From a bacterium (GTDB lineage: Bacteria; Vulcanimicrobiota; Xenobia; Xenobiales; JADMJV01): DNA of 64,000 nt. The notes under the pieces were generated by a model that saw nothing but the letters and a program-made list of their open reading frames with translations, was not told the DNA's origin and did no database searches. Shown here in pieces: positions 49,963-58,070 of the stretch. Numbering within the stretch: the stretch's first letter is position 1; the number at the start of each line of letters is the position of its first letter. The stretch is from assembly GCA_018780265.1 (NCBI GenBank), contig JADMJV010000084.1:42270-106269 (forward strand), given 5' to 3'. A program made the position numbers and the translations under genes.

Positions 49963-51122
49963 TTTTGGGGAGGTAGCTCGTCCTTGTTCTCGTCTTTGGG
50001 AGCTGCCGCGGACTTTTCGGGGGCCTTCAGCTCGCGCTTGTCGTCGGCGCTTGGGGGAGCCTCGGGGGCTTCGGCCGGTGCGCCCGAGAACACATGACCG
50101 ATGTTCTCCTTGAGACGGTTCCACATTCCGTTTTCGTTCCCATCGTTGTCGCCGGTCAGTTTCTTTTTGAGCTGCAGCAAAGGCACGGCTGATTTGAGAA
50201 TGTAGGCCCCTACGGCAATCCCCGGCAGCAGGCGCCCGCCTACCCCCAGAGACACGGCCATACTGGCAGCGCCCTGAACGATGCCAATCGTTCCGACCAG
50301 AGTATCATCGAGGTGCTGATTGCCGGCGGCGTGAGCCACCATGGATGAACTCTGAAGTACCGTATAGGTACTGCCTACGATGCCCAGGCCTTTCCAAATG
50401 CCGGTTGGAGCATTGCCTGAGAAGAGACCGCCCACGTTGTTCCAGCCGGCGCCCATACCGCCCAGGTTACCGGCCGCATCGCTGATCGATTTGGCGATAG
50501 CAAAGGTGTTCTCCAGCAAACGGCCGTCGCCCTTGGGCTTGGCTTTCTCGTCAAAAGGAATGCTGACCGGTTGAATGGGAGTGGGGGGCGTTTTTTTGAC
50601 CTCTTTGCTGGCTTGATGTTTGGCGTGGGCCTGCATGCCCAGTCGGCCAGCCAGCGCACCCACGGCGGCTACGGCGGCCACCTGAGAAACCAGGGCCGGT
50701 CCTCCAGCCAGGGCCGCACCGGCGCTGATCCAGGTGGCCACGCCCTGGGCAACCTGCAAGCCACCCAGTACGGTTCCCGTACGATTGCGATTGATGGCGC
50801 TTTGCTGCGCCAGCGAAGCCCCGCGGGCCACATCGATAGTGCCTCCCACCAAGCCGATGGAACCGGCCAGCGAACCGGCCGACGCCCCAAAAATAGAACT
50901 GCCCAACTGCATGGTCTGCCCAATGCGAGCTCCGCCCTCGAAAGCGTAGGCCAGCCCGCGACTCAAATTGTAGGCGGTCTCGTAGCCAACCCGATTTTTA
51001 TCGGCGTCGGCCTCGTTGTAGGCGGCATACCGGTCCTTGGGCCCCTGCGGCTGCTGCCCATCTCCAGGCGGAGTGCTGAGCGTCTTGGGCAGCGACGAAT
51101 GGGGCAGATTCTGTACTTTCAT
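49959..51122 (-). CDS. Gly/Ala-rich helical protein with MKVQ N-terminus
   Basis: 387 residues from ATG 51122 (MKVQNLPHSSLPKTLSTPPG). A GAGG site lies upstream, and the in-frame extension to 51173 is not family-like. The N-terminal 45 residues are polar and Pro/Gln/Ser-rich with no signal peptide. Two long Gly/Ala-rich helical regions follow (about 60-165 and 215-315), separated by a Lys/Pro linker, then a disordered Glu/Lys/Pro/Ala tail. The N-terminal tag M-K-V-Q is identical to that of the clostripain relative at 53756. Overlaps the nuclease-like gene by 4 nt. Not a recognised family; possibly an exported or membrane-inserting protein. Confidence 0.78.
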   Translation of the reverse strand: MKVQNLPHSSLPKTLSTPPGDGQQPQGPKDRYAAYNEADADKNRVGYETAYNLSRGLAYAFEGGARIGQTMQLGSSIFGASAGSLAGSIGLVGGTIDVARGASLAQQSAINRNRTGTVLGGLQVAQGVATWISAGAALAGGPALVSQVAAVAAVGALAGRLGMQAHAKHQASKEVKKTPPTPIQPVSIPFDEKAKPKGDGRLLENTFAIAKSISDAAGNLGGMGAGWNNVGGLFSGNAPTGIWKGLGIVGSTYTVLQSSSMVAHAAGNQHLDDTLVGTIGIVQGAASMAVSLGVGGRLLPGIAVGAYILKSAVPLLQLKKKLTGDNDGNENGMWNRLKENIGHVFSGAPAEAPEAPPSADDKRELKAPEKSAAAPKDENKDELPPQN

Positions 51123-51180
51123 GGGGGCCTCACAGCAGTTTTGTCTGCTGCTAGTGTAGGCCACCCCGACCACGCCAGTG

Positions 51181-51744
51181 TTACCGTGTTGTTACGGAAG
51201 GGCGGCTCGACTGTTTTCGCTGCCGCAACCAGCAGCCCAGCCAGCCACACAGGTATAGACTGAGCAACTGAGCCAGTAGCAGCAACACCTCCAGCCAATG
51301 CGAGAAGCGCGCCTGAGTGACCCCTTGCTCAGCAAAGGCCATGGCCATGGTGACGGGATTTTGGCCCGAGAGCAGTCCAAGCACGGGCAGCATACCCAGG
51401 TAGTCCGTAGTACCGGTCATGCGCGCATAAATAAAGCCCAACACAGCAAAGGAGAGAACGCTGCTGATCAGGGCGATGAGTGGCCAGTTGAGCTGGCTGA
51501 AGATGGGCGCCATGGCTTCAAAAAACCGCTCCGCGTCGTTACTGCTGGGAGTCAATGGGGAGAGTTGTTGTTGCTGAACCTGCAGGTAGAGTTTGCGCAA
51601 GTCGGGCCGGTTGACCGTCAGGTGGGAGACGGCCACCAACACAGTGGCCAGCCAGGCCACTCCCAGCCCAGCCTGCATCAGCATTCCACAAATGGCCAGC
51701 CAGATCAGACGGCGCCCTAAACTCATAGGGTGCGCCTTGGCCAT
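51181..51744 (-). CDS. Small membrane protein, unknown
   Basis: 187 residues with four likely transmembrane helices: about residues 12-40, 87-108, a shorter one near 115-130, and 150-173. A polar, Gln-rich loop (LYLQVQQQQLSPLTPSSNDA) separates helix 1 from 2. The C-terminus is basic and Ser-rich. ATG 51744 is used; ATG 51726 with AAGG eight nt upstream is an equal choice. It lies between the two MKVQ-tagged genes and on their strand, separated from the larger one by a terminator. Function unknown. Confidence 0.68.
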   Translation of the reverse strand: MAKAHPMSLGRRLIWLAICGMLMQAGLGVAWLATVLVAVSHLTVNRPDLRKLYLQVQQQQLSPLTPSSNDAERFFEAMAPIFSQLNWPLIALISSVLSFAVLGFIYARMTGTTDYLGMLPVLGLLSGQNPVTMAMAFAEQGVTQARFSHWLEVLLLLAQLLSLYLCGWLGCWLRQRKQSSRPSVTTR

Positions 51745-51770
51745 CGGCAGTGAGGCACCCTGCCCCGGAA

Positions 51771-51806
51771 AGAAAAAGGGCCCGCGAGCGAACTCGGGAC
51801 CCTTTC
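51771..51806 (-). terminator. Intrinsic terminator with UUCG loop
   Basis: On the minus strand AAAGGGTCCCGAG pairs, with one G-U pair and one bulge, to CTCGCGGGCCCTTT around a TTCG tetraloop, followed by TTTCTTT. It terminates the clostripain-like gene 22 nt after its stop. Confidence 0.85.
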
Positions 51807-51827
51807 ACGGCTGGGCGATTGCTGAGT

Positions 51828-53756
51828 TTAGCCGGCGAACTTTTGCCACAGGCTGCGTTCGGCATGGTCTTGTAGATTCTGCTTGCCATAATACTGCATA
51901 GCGGCGGAGCCCCATTGCTGAGCGACCGGCATTTTGCTGTCGCCAACGCCCAGTTCGATACCGTCCTTGATCGACTTGTACTGGTCGTAAACGCCATAGA
52001 TGTTGCGCAGCCAGGGCGACATAAACATCAGCATACCTGCAGTTTCACCATAGGGTTTCAGGGCGGGAACCACGTAGCTCAGGTTGGCAACGCCTTTGGC
52101 GGCCGCACCCAACACGTCAAAGGCGCCTTGGGCCACTTCGGAACCATCCTTGAGCTCGGTGGCTCCGTTGACCATACGGGTGACACCTTTGAGGGCGTCA
52201 TTACCGGCGCCTACCACGCCGGCGTAGGTGGCCGACTGAGCCCCCAGGAATAGAAAGCCTGCGGCCGGGGCTCCGCGCCAGGCATTGAGGCCGTTCATAT
52301 AGCCGGCCATCCCGGCGAAGCCCAGAGCAGCATTCACTTTGCCGATATGCTGGTGGTAGATACCGTGGGCTTTGTCTACGCCGTTCTCGGAAAGGCCGAG
52401 CTTCTTCATGGTGTTGTTCAGCTTGGAGTCCTGGGCGGCACCACCGAGCAGTTCATCCCATTGCGTCTCCTGGGCAAAGTTGGTCTTACCGTAGTCGGCG
52501 TCGCGCAGTCCGTCCTTGATGACCGGAGTGCCATCGGGACGCATGAAGCCATAGTTGGTTGGAGCGAAGACGGAGATTCCGTTGGCCTCCTCCACTTGCT
52601 TGCCGTTGGCCACGTCGCCCTGCAGGGCCGCTTCCAGCGATTCGATGGCCTGGCCCGCAGCCGCTTTGACTTTCTCGTCGGCCACTTCTTCCTTGACCAG
52701 CTTGGCGAAGTGGATGGCATCGCGGGAGTTTCCGTAGGCTTCGTTCTTGGAAGCGCCCTGAAAATCTTGAGTGCGGTCGAGCAAGTCGTGCAGTTGGTCG
52801 CGGCTGATGCCGGCGCCAATCAGGCTTTTGGCAAGATTGTCCCAGGCCTCTTTGGCCGGACCGATTTTGTCCAAATCCACGATGGAGAGGGCGCCGGGAG
52901 CCATGGAATTCATCAACAACATATACTGGGCCACGGCCAGGGCGTCGCGTTCGCCGTCTTTATTGATGTTGGCGATTTCGTTCATCACCATGGCCACGGG
53001 CATCGATTGACCGTCCTGGATGCCTTGCGAACCCACCAGGTATTTGGCGTGATCCTTCAGTTCGTTGGCCACTTCCAGGCTGTTGGTGGCCGACCCGTTG
53101 AGGGCCAGAATATCGATCTTCTTGCCGGTCTTCTCGTGCACGTTCTTGAAGGCCTGACCGAGTTCGGCCACGGTCATCTTGGAGTCGTGGACCACGTCCT
53201 GCATCATGCCCGAGACGCCCTCGGAGGGCCCCTGCATCACGACCATGGTGTTCTTGGCGGGGAACTTGGTGATGCCCCACTGCAGAAATTCTTCCAGGGT
53301 CTTGGCGCTGCCCATGTCGGCATCGCCCATGTCCTGAAGGGTGGGGGATTTGATGCCTTTGGTCTTGCCAGGGAGAAAACCGGTCAGGCCATCGATGACC
53401 ACCGCGCCAGCGTTGAACTCTTGACCATTGTTCTTTATCTCGTAACGGCGGACGCCGTTCCAATCCTTGGACCATCTGTCCAGCATCGCCTTGGGGCGGG
53501 AAAGCTGGGCGGCCATGTGAATGTTGTCACCGCTGCCCACAAATTCCAGTTGGCGCATTGCGCTGACAGCCTGGCTGGAGGTGGCGTTGTTGCCATTGAG
53601 ATAGAAGAGAACGGTCCAGTCCTTCTCGGCGGCGATCTCGCCGACATCCATCGGCTCGGCTGGCTCAGTCGGAGTGGCCGGTGCCGTGGGCTGAGCTGGC
53701 GTGCTGGCCACGGGGGTGGTCTGCGGCAGATTGTAAGTAAGTGACTGAACCTTCAT
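51828..53756 (-). CDS. Clostripain (C11) family protein lacking catalytic residues, MKVQ N-terminus
   Basis: 642 residues; AGGAGG upstream of ATG 53756. A Pro/Thr-rich leader (residues 1-43) precedes a C11 domain with KDWTVLFYLNGNNATSS at 45-61 and SLEVANELKDHAKYLVGSQG at 226-245, both typical. The His box, normally W-x-H-G, reads MVVMQGPSEGVSG (171-183), and the nucleophile box D-A-C-L-M reads NGSAT (220-224), with Ser222 aligned to the Cys. I infer a pseudoprotease. Residues about 450-640 are a separate Gly/Ala-rich helical region. No Sec signal. Divergent from the intact subtilase across a shared 219 nt region. Confidence 0.85.
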   Translation of the reverse strand: MKVQSLTYNLPQTTPVASTPAQPTAPATPTEPAEPMDVGEIAAEKDWTVLFYLNGNNATSSQAVSAMRQLEFVGSGDNIHMAAQLSRPKAMLDRWSKDWNGVRRYEIKNNGQEFNAGAVVIDGLTGFLPGKTKGIKSPTLQDMGDADMGSAKTLEEFLQWGITKFPAKNTMVVMQGPSEGVSGMMQDVVHDSKMTVAELGQAFKNVHEKTGKKIDILALNGSATNSLEVANELKDHAKYLVGSQGIQDGQSMPVAMVMNEIANINKDGERDALAVAQYMLLMNSMAPGALSIVDLDKIGPAKEAWDNLAKSLIGAGISRDQLHDLLDRTQDFQGASKNEAYGNSRDAIHFAKLVKEEVADEKVKAAAGQAIESLEAALQGDVANGKQVEEANGISVFAPTNYGFMRPDGTPVIKDGLRDADYGKTNFAQETQWDELLGGAAQDSKLNNTMKKLGLSENGVDKAHGIYHQHIGKVNAALGFAGMAGYMNGLNAWRGAPAAGFLFLGAQSATYAGVVGAGNDALKGVTRMVNGATELKDGSEVAQGAFDVLGAAAKGVANLSYVVPALKPYGETAGMLMFMSPWLRNIYGVYDQYKSIKDGIELGVGDSKMPVAQQWGSAAMQYYGKQNLQDHAERSLWQKFAG

Positions 53757-53964
53757 TGGGAATTCCCTCCTGGGCTATCTGGATGTCAGTATAGAGTTGA
53801 TGGCCGGTCCAGGCTTTGCCGGGATGTTACAGCCCAAGCATGTTGGCCCCTTGCTCCGCTGGCGTTTTGTTAACACCCAGGTTTCATCTCACGGCCCGGG
53901 TTGTTGCTACATTGTCGTTGGACATTCTCCGAGTGCTGCCCGCAGCGCTCAGAGGCCCAACTCC

Positions 53965-53970
53965 AGGAGG
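53965..53970 (+). promoter_or_regulatory. Ribosome binding site of the subtilase gene
   Basis: AGGAGG 5 nt before ATG 53976. It fixes the start at MQVQANQTPQ; the open frame continues upstream to 53901 without a comparable site. The 219 nt between 53757 and 53975 must hold both divergent promoters, but I cannot assign boxes with confidence. Confidence 0.8.
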
Positions 53971-53975
53971 ACCCC

Positions 53976-55175
53976 ATGCAAGTTCAGGCCAATCAGACTC
54001 CTCAGTGGCAAGCTCTACAAAGCGCCCACCAGTTGAATAGCGGCAGGGCCGTGAAGCACGAGCCCAAAGACACTTTCACGGCTCAACCCGAGGCCGTGAT
54101 ACAGAGTTGGCAAGCCTCCATTCACACGCCTGTCGAACTGACGCCTCTGGCCTACGCGCTGCCTCGGCCAGCCGATCGCATCGACTCGATCAAGGAAGTG
54201 CTCAGCGTTCAGGAAGTCTGGAACATGGGAATCACCGGTAAAGGAGTGACGGTAGCTGTCATCGACACAGGAATCGCACCTCATCCAGACCTGGGCGAGC
54301 GCTTGATCGAATTCAAGGATTTTTGCGGCGCTAAAGACGGCGTAGAGAACGCCTACGACGACAACGGCCACGGCAGCCACTGCGCCGGCTTGATCGCAGG
54401 CGACGGCACCAAGGCCGGCGGCAAGTTCAAGGGACCTGCCTATGAAGCCAATGTGGTTGGAGTCAAGGTCTTGGGTGGTGCTGGCGGCGGCTCGCTGTCC
54501 AACATTGAACGGGGCATCCGTTGGTGTATTGCCAACAAAGATCGCCTGGGCATCAAGATCCTGAGCATGTCTTTGGGAGCCAACGCCAACCTGCACGAGA
54601 AGCACGACGTGATTGCGCAGGCCGTCAACGAAGCCATTGCTGCCGGGTTGCTACCTATCATCGCGGCCGGCAACTCTGGTCCTGGCATCAAAACCATTGG
54701 CACCCCGGCCATCACCAAGGACGCCCTCACGGTAGGGGCCTACGATGATAAAAATACGCCTGGCCACCAGGACGACACCATGGCCTTCTTCTCCAGCCGT
54801 GGACCCACCACCCGGGACGGTCTGGTCAAGCCGGACATCGCCGCACCTGGCGTCAACATGGTCAGCCTGCTGGCTCCCCATTCGGAATTGCAAGATGCCG
54901 ACGTAACCAAGATGCCCCCTTACTACGTTTTGCTATCGGGCACCAGTATGGCCACTCCGACTACGGCCGGTTGCGCGGCCCTGGTGATGCAGGCCAACCC
55001 CGATTTAACGCCCGCCCAAGTAAAACAGGTCTTGATTGAGACCTCCGAAGGAATGAAAGACACTCCCGGTATCTTGGGTGGGGCTGGTCTGGTGGACCCG
55101 GCAGCGGCCGTGCGTAAGGCGCTGGAAATGAAGCGGACTTCGGACCAGGAAAAGGCCAATCACAAGGCAGCCTGA
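53976..55175 (+). CDS. Subtilase (S8) family serine protease with MQVQ N-terminus
   Basis: 399 residues. The catalytic triad is intact: Asp in VTVAVIDTGIAPHPDL, His in DNGHGSHCAGLIAGDG, Ser in LLSGTSMATPTTAGCAAL, and the oxyanion Asn in PIIAAGNSGPG. The length and surroundings fit bacillopeptidase/subtilisin-like enzymes. It lacks a Sec signal peptide: the N-terminus is a polar leader (MQVQANQTPQWQALQSAHQL) of about 70 residues, perhaps also serving as an inhibitory propeptide. Whether it is exported by another route is open. Transcribed divergently from the clostripain relative; convergent with tspO, 1 nt apart. Confidence 0.95.
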   Translation: MQVQANQTPQWQALQSAHQLNSGRAVKHEPKDTFTAQPEAVIQSWQASIHTPVELTPLAYALPRPADRIDSIKEVLSVQEVWNMGITGKGVTVAVIDTGIAPHPDLGERLIEFKDFCGAKDGVENAYDDNGHGSHCAGLIAGDGTKAGGKFKGPAYEANVVGVKVLGGAGGGSLSNIERGIRWCIANKDRLGIKILSMSLGANANLHEKHDVIAQAVNEAIAAGLLPIIAAGNSGPGIKTIGTPAITKDALTVGAYDDKNTPGHQDDTMAFFSSRGPTTRDGLVKPDIAAPGVNMVSLLAPHSELQDADVTKMPPYYVLLSGTSMATPTTAGCAALVMQANPDLTPAQVKQVLIETSEGMKDTPGILGGAGLVDPAAAVRKALEMKRTSDQEKANHKAA

Positions 55176-55176
55176 T

Positions 55177-55623
55177 TCAGCCGCGATTGAGTTTCCAGGT
55201 CGCGTAGTTGAGGGTGATGGCAAAGCCGATCCAGAGCCATTGCGGCGTCATCAGCAGGGAGGCCAGCGGGTCCGCATGCCAACACTTCACGACGCACAGG
55301 CCTGAGGTCAGCCAGAGGCAGCCGTTGTCGATCAGAGCCAGACCGGGAGAGCGGCGCACAAAAAATAGATAGGTCCAGGCCTGATTGAGGGCCAGTTGCA
55401 ATCCCCACAGCCACAGTCCGACCGGGTAGTGAACGGCCAATCGCCAACCGGCCAGGGCCATTAGGGTATACAAGAGAAGCCAGACTCGCCCAAAAACCCA
55501 GGCGGGAGGGTGCCAGGCCGGCTTCTTCAGGGCGCCAAACCAGTCTCGCAGAGCAGGCAGGGCCAGGCGTGTGGAAAGCTGTCCACACCCGTGACACAGC
55601 AACAGAAAAAAGAGCAGAAGCAC
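55177..55623 (-). CDS. tspO: TspO/MBR family (tryptophan-rich sensory) protein
   Basis: 148 residues, five transmembrane helices. Typical motifs: WFGALKKPAWHPPAWVFGRVW (split: KKPAWHPPAW, VFGRVWLLLY), TLMALAGWRLAV, and Trp-rich helices such as NQAWTYLFFVRR and PQWLWIGFAITLNYATWKLN. Binds porphyrins, cholesterol-like or benzodiazepine ligands and acts in tetrapyrrole handling and stress signalling. GTG start 4 nt after the sirtuin-fusion stop, so both are likely co-transcribed. Confidence 0.9.
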   Translation of the reverse strand: MLLLFFLLLCHGCGQLSTRLALPALRDWFGALKKPAWHPPAWVFGRVWLLLYTLMALAGWRLAVHYPVGLWLWGLQLALNQAWTYLFFVRRSPGLALIDNGCLWLTSGLCVVKCWHADPLASLLMTPQWLWIGFAITLNYATWKLNRG

Positions 55624-55626
55624 TTT

Positions 55627-56991
55627 CTAACTCTGACTGAAGTTTTCGAACTCCACCTCGCTGCCGCACTGACGACATTGACCCTCGCGCCCGAAAGCGG
55701 CCAGATCTTGGGAGTTCCAATCGAATTCGCCACCGTGGCAAAATGGGCACTGCAGGGCACTGAACTCGCCGTGGAGCGCGGACCAGGGATGATATTCAGA
55801 TTGAATTTCGTTCACCGCCAAAATCTGGTCGACTCTGACGAATTTGACTTTCTCGGCCACCTGCCGAGCTGCGTCATCGAGCGCCTGACCCCGAAAAATC
55901 ATGACGTAGGCGACGCGTACGGCCCGGCGTAGGCGCAGGTCATGGGTGGCGACTTTGCTGCGCAAGCAGCCATCTCGGCAAGCCAGCGCTCGATAGCCGG
56001 CTTGAATCTTCTGCTCGTTGGAATAAGTCCGCTGCAGCGCCTCCAGCGTTTCTAGCCGAGGACACAGCACCACAAATTGATCCTGAGAGTAGCGCATACA
56101 GGCCTGCACTCCGACGGCGGCAGCGACCTGCAAGAAATCTTCCAGGTCCTGATCGCCCTGGGCGTGCCCCAGCATATGATTACGGGTCTTGAAGTCGGCC
56201 ACATCAAAGACTGCCAGGTAGCCAGAAGTGAAGCTCTTCTGCAGGGGGGCGAGGTCAGCGGGCGTGTCGGAAACCGCGATGGCTTCCTCGGTTGTCAAAG
56301 GTCTCAGTCGGGTGGGCTCTTTGACAGCCTGAGCGCAATTCCTGATTTCGGTGACAAAATCTTCGGCGGGGCAGTCGTGGATTTCGTCAAACTCCTCTGC
56401 CATGTGGGCCGAGTGGTCCACGCTCACCAATACGGTACGGGCCTTCGCAAAGCGGGCCAGATTGACAAAATCGTGGAGACGCGGGGTGGAATCGGAAACC
56501 GCCAGAGCCAGGAAAAGATCGCAGCGGCGCAAGGCACGTTGAGCCAACCAGTCCATCTCGGCCGCGGGTTCTTCGCCATACCAGGCTACATCGGGCCGAG
56601 TAGGACACGAGCAGTCAGGACAGGCTGGCAGGGGCAATTCCCAGAAGCGGTTTTCGCGCCATTCGCATTGGGGGTTGGTGCAGCGCAGCCGGTGCATGGA
56701 TCCGTACAGTTCAACCACGTTTTGACTGCCGGCCCGCTGGTGCAGACCATCCGTATTGTGGGTCAAGATCGTAAACTGCCCGCGCCGCTCCAATACTCGC
56801 CTTTCCCAATCCGCCAGCGCCCCATGACAATCATTGGGTTGGGCTTGCAGCGCCAGCATCTGGAGGGGATGGACCGTCTCCCAGTTCCCATCGCTTAAAG
56901 TGGCGGGAGCCGGGAGCCCAGAGCGGGCCGACAGGCCTGGTCCGGTCAGAACCACAATCGATGAATAGAACTCCAACTGCTGGCAAGTCAC
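55627..56991 (-). CDS. Sirtuin-like domain fused to degenerate GGDEF and zinc ribbon
   Basis: 454 residues. Residues 1-225 are Sir2-like: GPGLSARSGLP (17-27), THNTDGLHQRAG (77-88), zinc Cys at 104, 109, 124 and 127. The catalytic His box H-G is Y-G (ELYGSMHRLRC, Tyr96), so deacetylase activity is doubtful. Residues about 257-330 follow the GGDEF outline (VFDVADFKTRNHMLGHAQGD) but the active loop reads SQDQF (302-306). Residues 415-445 form a zinc ribbon (CPFC, CRQCGS). I know of no standard family with this combination. Operon with tspO; the DUF1152 gene lies upstream, 34 nt away. Confidence 0.8.
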   Translation of the reverse strand: MTCQQLEFYSSIVVLTGPGLSARSGLPAPATLSDGNWETVHPLQMLALQAQPNDCHGALADWERRVLERRGQFTILTHNTDGLHQRAGSQNVVELYGSMHRLRCTNPQCEWRENRFWELPLPACPDCSCPTRPDVAWYGEEPAAEMDWLAQRALRRCDLFLALAVSDSTPRLHDFVNLARFAKARTVLVSVDHSAHMAEEFDEIHDCPAEDFVTEIRNCAQAVKEPTRLRPLTTEEAIAVSDTPADLAPLQKSFTSGYLAVFDVADFKTRNHMLGHAQGDQDLEDFLQVAAAVGVQACMRYSQDQFVVLCPRLETLEALQRTYSNEQKIQAGYRALACRDGCLRSKVATHDLRLRRAVRVAYVMIFRGQALDDAARQVAEKVKFVRVDQILAVNEIQSEYHPWSALHGEFSALQCPFCHGGEFDWNSQDLAAFGREGQCRQCGSEVEFENFSQS

Positions 56992-57025
56992 GATGGGACC
57001 TTTAGGATGGGCGCCAGCTTCCCCT

Positions 57026-57976
57026 TCACAGAGGGATCTTGACCCACTCGCGGGAGTCCACGGTACCCAAAAAGTTGCAGATACCTCGGTGTACTTCCCA
57101 GCGACCGTATTTGTCCTTGAGATAATCCAGGTAGAGACATCGCGCGGCCAATCCCTTCAGGGTAAAGCAAAAATACATTGACATCAGCGGATTGAGAAAA
57201 AGCTTGCTGCCTTCGGTGCGTGGGGTAGGATGGTAGTCACCAAAGTGGCCCTGACCGGCCGCCACCACGGAGGTCATCACGATGCTCTCTTTGCCCGGCA
57301 TGCGCTGGCAGATGTAGTCTACGGCCTCGGCCATGGCCTGAAACTCCGGCATGGCCGGGGTTAGGGAAAATGCTCCCAAGAAGTCCCCGGTGGCCATCAA
57401 GTCGGCGATGGCCTCGAGCACGTAAGCGTGGCAGACTTCGTGAAAGACGTCGATGCCAAAGCCCAGGCTGACGACAAATTTGTGAGGAAGTTTGAGCATG
57501 TCGGCGGCGGCCACGCTGCACATATCCTCCAGGGGAGTGCCCAGAGAAGGTTCGTCGCCGCGCATCAAAATGTCGGTTCCACCGTCGATGAGTATGAGGG
57601 TGTCCAGGTCCAATTCCTTGACCAGGTCCTGGTAGATGTCGATCATTACCATCGGTCCCGAGGCTTTATAGGAGTAAACCGGTACCCTCAGCCCTCGGCC
57701 TGCATACCACTCCGACAGGTAGCGCTCAGGAAAATACTCGTCGTCACCCCCCGAGTCCTGATCGACCTCCAGTACGTTGTAGCCTACTTTGCGTCCGCGG
57801 GCCTTGGGCAGATCCGAGAAGGAGAGACTGGCCAGAAAAACCGTCTTGCCCTGACCGCGCAAGTATTCCATCAGGGGCAGGCCGGCGACCACGTCAAAAC
57901 CGCCACCGGCACCCGCCAGCAAGATGCGCCGGCAGGGAGTGAGAGCCTCTAGAAAAGGCAAACAGGCAAGCGACAT
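57026..57976 (-). CDS. DUF1152 family protein
   Basis: 316 residues. Recognised by ILLAGAGGGFDVVAGLPLME, TLILIDGGTDILMRGDEPSLG, the following GTPLEDMCSVAAADML and a C-terminal GHFGDYHPTPRTEGSKLFLNP segment. The Rossmann-like core with G-A-G-G-G-F-D suggests nucleotide or phosphate binding. The family is widespread but, as far as I know, uncharacterised. ATG 57976, no signal peptide. It precedes the sirtuin-like fusion by 34 nt on the same strand, so co-transcription is likely, hinting at NAD/ADP-ribose chemistry; that link is inference. Confidence 0.88.
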   Translation of the reverse strand: MSLACLPFLEALTPCRRILLAGAGGGFDVVAGLPLMEYLRGQGKTVFLASLSFSDLPKARGRKVGYNVLEVDQDSGGDDEYFPERYLSEWYAGRGLRVPVYSYKASGPMVMIDIYQDLVKELDLDTLILIDGGTDILMRGDEPSLGTPLEDMCSVAAADMLKLPHKFVVSLGFGIDVFHEVCHAYVLEAIADLMATGDFLGAFSLTPAMPEFQAMAEAVDYICQRMPGKESIVMTSVVAAGQGHFGDYHPTPRTEGSKLFLNPLMSMYFCFTLKGLAARCLYLDYLKDKYGRWEVHRGICNFLGTVDSREWVKIPL

Positions 57977-58070
57977 TGCCCAAAGTTCCGCGAAGCAAGA
58001 GCGCGCCCCTCCCCAAATGGTAACAAATCATGGCTGGAGCCGAGGTCCACCAGGCTGCATGATGGTATCG

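Noticed and set aside
52347..53744. A 465-codon open frame on the plus strand
   Set aside because: It is antisense to the clostripain-like gene, whose domains are recognisable. The frame is a codon-bias shadow of GC-rich coding DNA.
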